Positions 43,646-44,243 of a DNA stretch of 44,243 nucleotides are shown one piece after another (position 1 is the first letter of the stretch; each line of letters starts with the position of its first letter). This stretch comes from an uncultured Bacilli bacterium (GTDB lineage: Bacteria; Bacillota_I; Bacilli_A; RF39; UBA660). Under the pieces are notes generated by a model, which saw nothing but the letters and a program-made list of their open reading frames with translations, was not told the DNA's origin and searched no databases. The stretch lies in NCBI GenBank assembly GCA_947629395.1, contig CANRDQ010000006.1, positions 1-44,243 of the forward strand. Direction: 5' to 3'. Made by a program: the position numbers and the translations under genes.

Positions 43646-44020
43646 CTATTTTATTTCTTCTATTTTTCTTATAGCTAATGTTTTATCTCCATCTTTGACA
43701 TTAAGTTTCTTAAATATTAATTTATCAGATTCTAATTCATTTATAGCTTGCTGATCTATTATAATTATATTTCCATTAATTTTATACTTTTTATTAATTT
43801 TAAAATTATTTATTATTTTTATAGCCTCACTATTATTTTTTTTGCCAACAAAGATTCCCAAAATAGTTCCACTATTATCTTTTAAATTTAATCCTACTAT
43901 AATTGCTTTATTAATCTCCACTTTTTGTATTTTTATAATAGTTGCAATAAAATTAACATTTTTACTTTCATCTATTTCAGAAATATATTCTTTAATACTA
44001 TATTGTTTTTCTTCTTTCAT
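43646..44020 (-). CDS. Small OB-fold-like protein
   Basis: 124 aa from the ATG at 44020 (a GTG three codons earlier is also possible). The central part, VNFIATIIKIQKV…GLNLKDNSGTILGIFVG…INKKYKINGNIII, follows the strand pattern of nucleic-acid-binding OB folds such as those in YhaM and at the N-terminus of PolC. The match is by pattern only. It is the first gene of the accessory operon, about 100 nt after a possible promoter. Confidence 0.6.
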   Translation of the reverse strand: MKEEKQYSIKEYISEIDESKNVNFIATIIKIQKVEINKAIIVGLNLKDNSGTILGIFVGKKNNSEAIKIINNFKINKKYKINGNIIIIDQQAINELESDKLIFKKLNVKDGDKTLAIRKIEEIK

Positions 44021-44123
44021 ATAAACCACACATCCTAAGACTTATAATAAAATAATCACCACTAAATTGTAGAATTAATTATATATGTTTTGCTAATACA
44101 AATTACTATTTGTTTCACTAGAC

Positions 44124-44132
44124 ATTATAACA
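44124..44132 (-). promoter_or_regulatory. Possible extended -10 promoter of the ParA operon
   Basis: TGTTATAAT on the minus strand upstream of the OB-fold-like gene; no clear -35 in the very AT-rich flank. Confidence 0.4.
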
Positions 44133-44174
44133 TGAATTTATATTTTTTTATATAATTGTTAATGAAAATGTTAC

Positions 44175-44233
44175 TTAAAGACTTAAATGCAATTTTTAAA
44201 TATAAAAATACAAAAGTTGCATTTAGTCCTTTA
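44175..44233. repeat. Imperfect 18-bp inverted repeat at the window edge
   Basis: TTAAAGACTTAAATGCAA (left, about 44175-44192) and TTGCATTTAGTCCTTTAA (right, about 44217-44233) face each other across 24 nt. The inner nine bases are exact. It could be a terminator, a recombinase or replication-related site, or an operator; the window ends here so context is missing. Confidence 0.5.
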
Positions 44234-44243
44234 ATAGTATTTA

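Noticed and set aside
44110..44118. TGTTTCAC as a parS half-site near parA
   Set aside because: Only one half of the palindrome is present and the second half does not follow; likely chance in AT-rich DNA.

Overview
The window is low-GC, AT-rich bacterial chromosome from the Bacillota, read with the standard bacterial code. The order of S10, L3, L4, L23, L2 and S19, the uvrB/uvrA-yvlD-lgt-trxB-yvcK-whiA block and a Spo0A response regulator all point to a Bacilli-type, probably spore-forming or formerly spore-forming, lineage. My best guess is an uncultured gut member with a small genome. Almost every gene is on the minus strand. Most operons end in clear hairpin plus T-run terminators, and several start at extended -10 promoters (TGnTATAAT).

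Region by region. 1-3.1 kb: start of the S10 ribosomal protein operon with its promoter and a structured leader. 3.1-4.4 kb: DNA polymerase IV. 4.4-12.0 kb: one transcription unit running from a DUF4143-type ATPase through two paralogous coiled-coil/pentapeptide-like proteins flanking the glycolytic gene gpmA, then a VanY-type wall carboxypeptidase and a DUF402 protein. 12.2-18.1 kb: a poorly known module made of a MoxR-type AAA ATPase with a DUF6273-like N-terminus, a small protein that looks like a copy of the ATPase core without Walker A, a VWA/metallopeptidase protein, two small proteins and a large membrane-anchored helical protein. 18.2-26.5 kb: spo0A with a 0A-box-like site, an operon pgk - 150-aa protein - flippase-like membrane protein - glycosyltransferase - tpiA, then gapA and a TGS-uridine kinase. 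26.6-37.7 kb: a frameshifted clpP, then the uvrA-yvlD-lgt-trxB-yvcK-whiA operon, a purine permease and uvrB. The usual neighbours hprK, rapZ and crh are missing here.

37.7-44.2 kb is accessory DNA. It starts with a repeat-rich stretch next to uvrB and two tandem tyrosine recombinases. The second has lost its N-terminus at a junction with the 3' end of an ftsW/rodA-type (SEDS) gene, and an exact 12-bp tandem repeat sits at that junction. An operon follows that encodes an OB-fold-like protein, an unknown helical protein, ParA, a DUF1810 protein and a 350-aa protein that looks like a shortened PolC (replicative polymerase) lacking the catalytic segment.

The two most unusual systems are (1) the MoxR / pseudo-AAA / VWA-metallopeptidase module with its large coiled-coil neighbours and (2) the mobile element carrying a catalytically dead mini-PolC next to ParA. 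Both readings come from comparing motifs by eye and from memory. They need profile searches and structure prediction.
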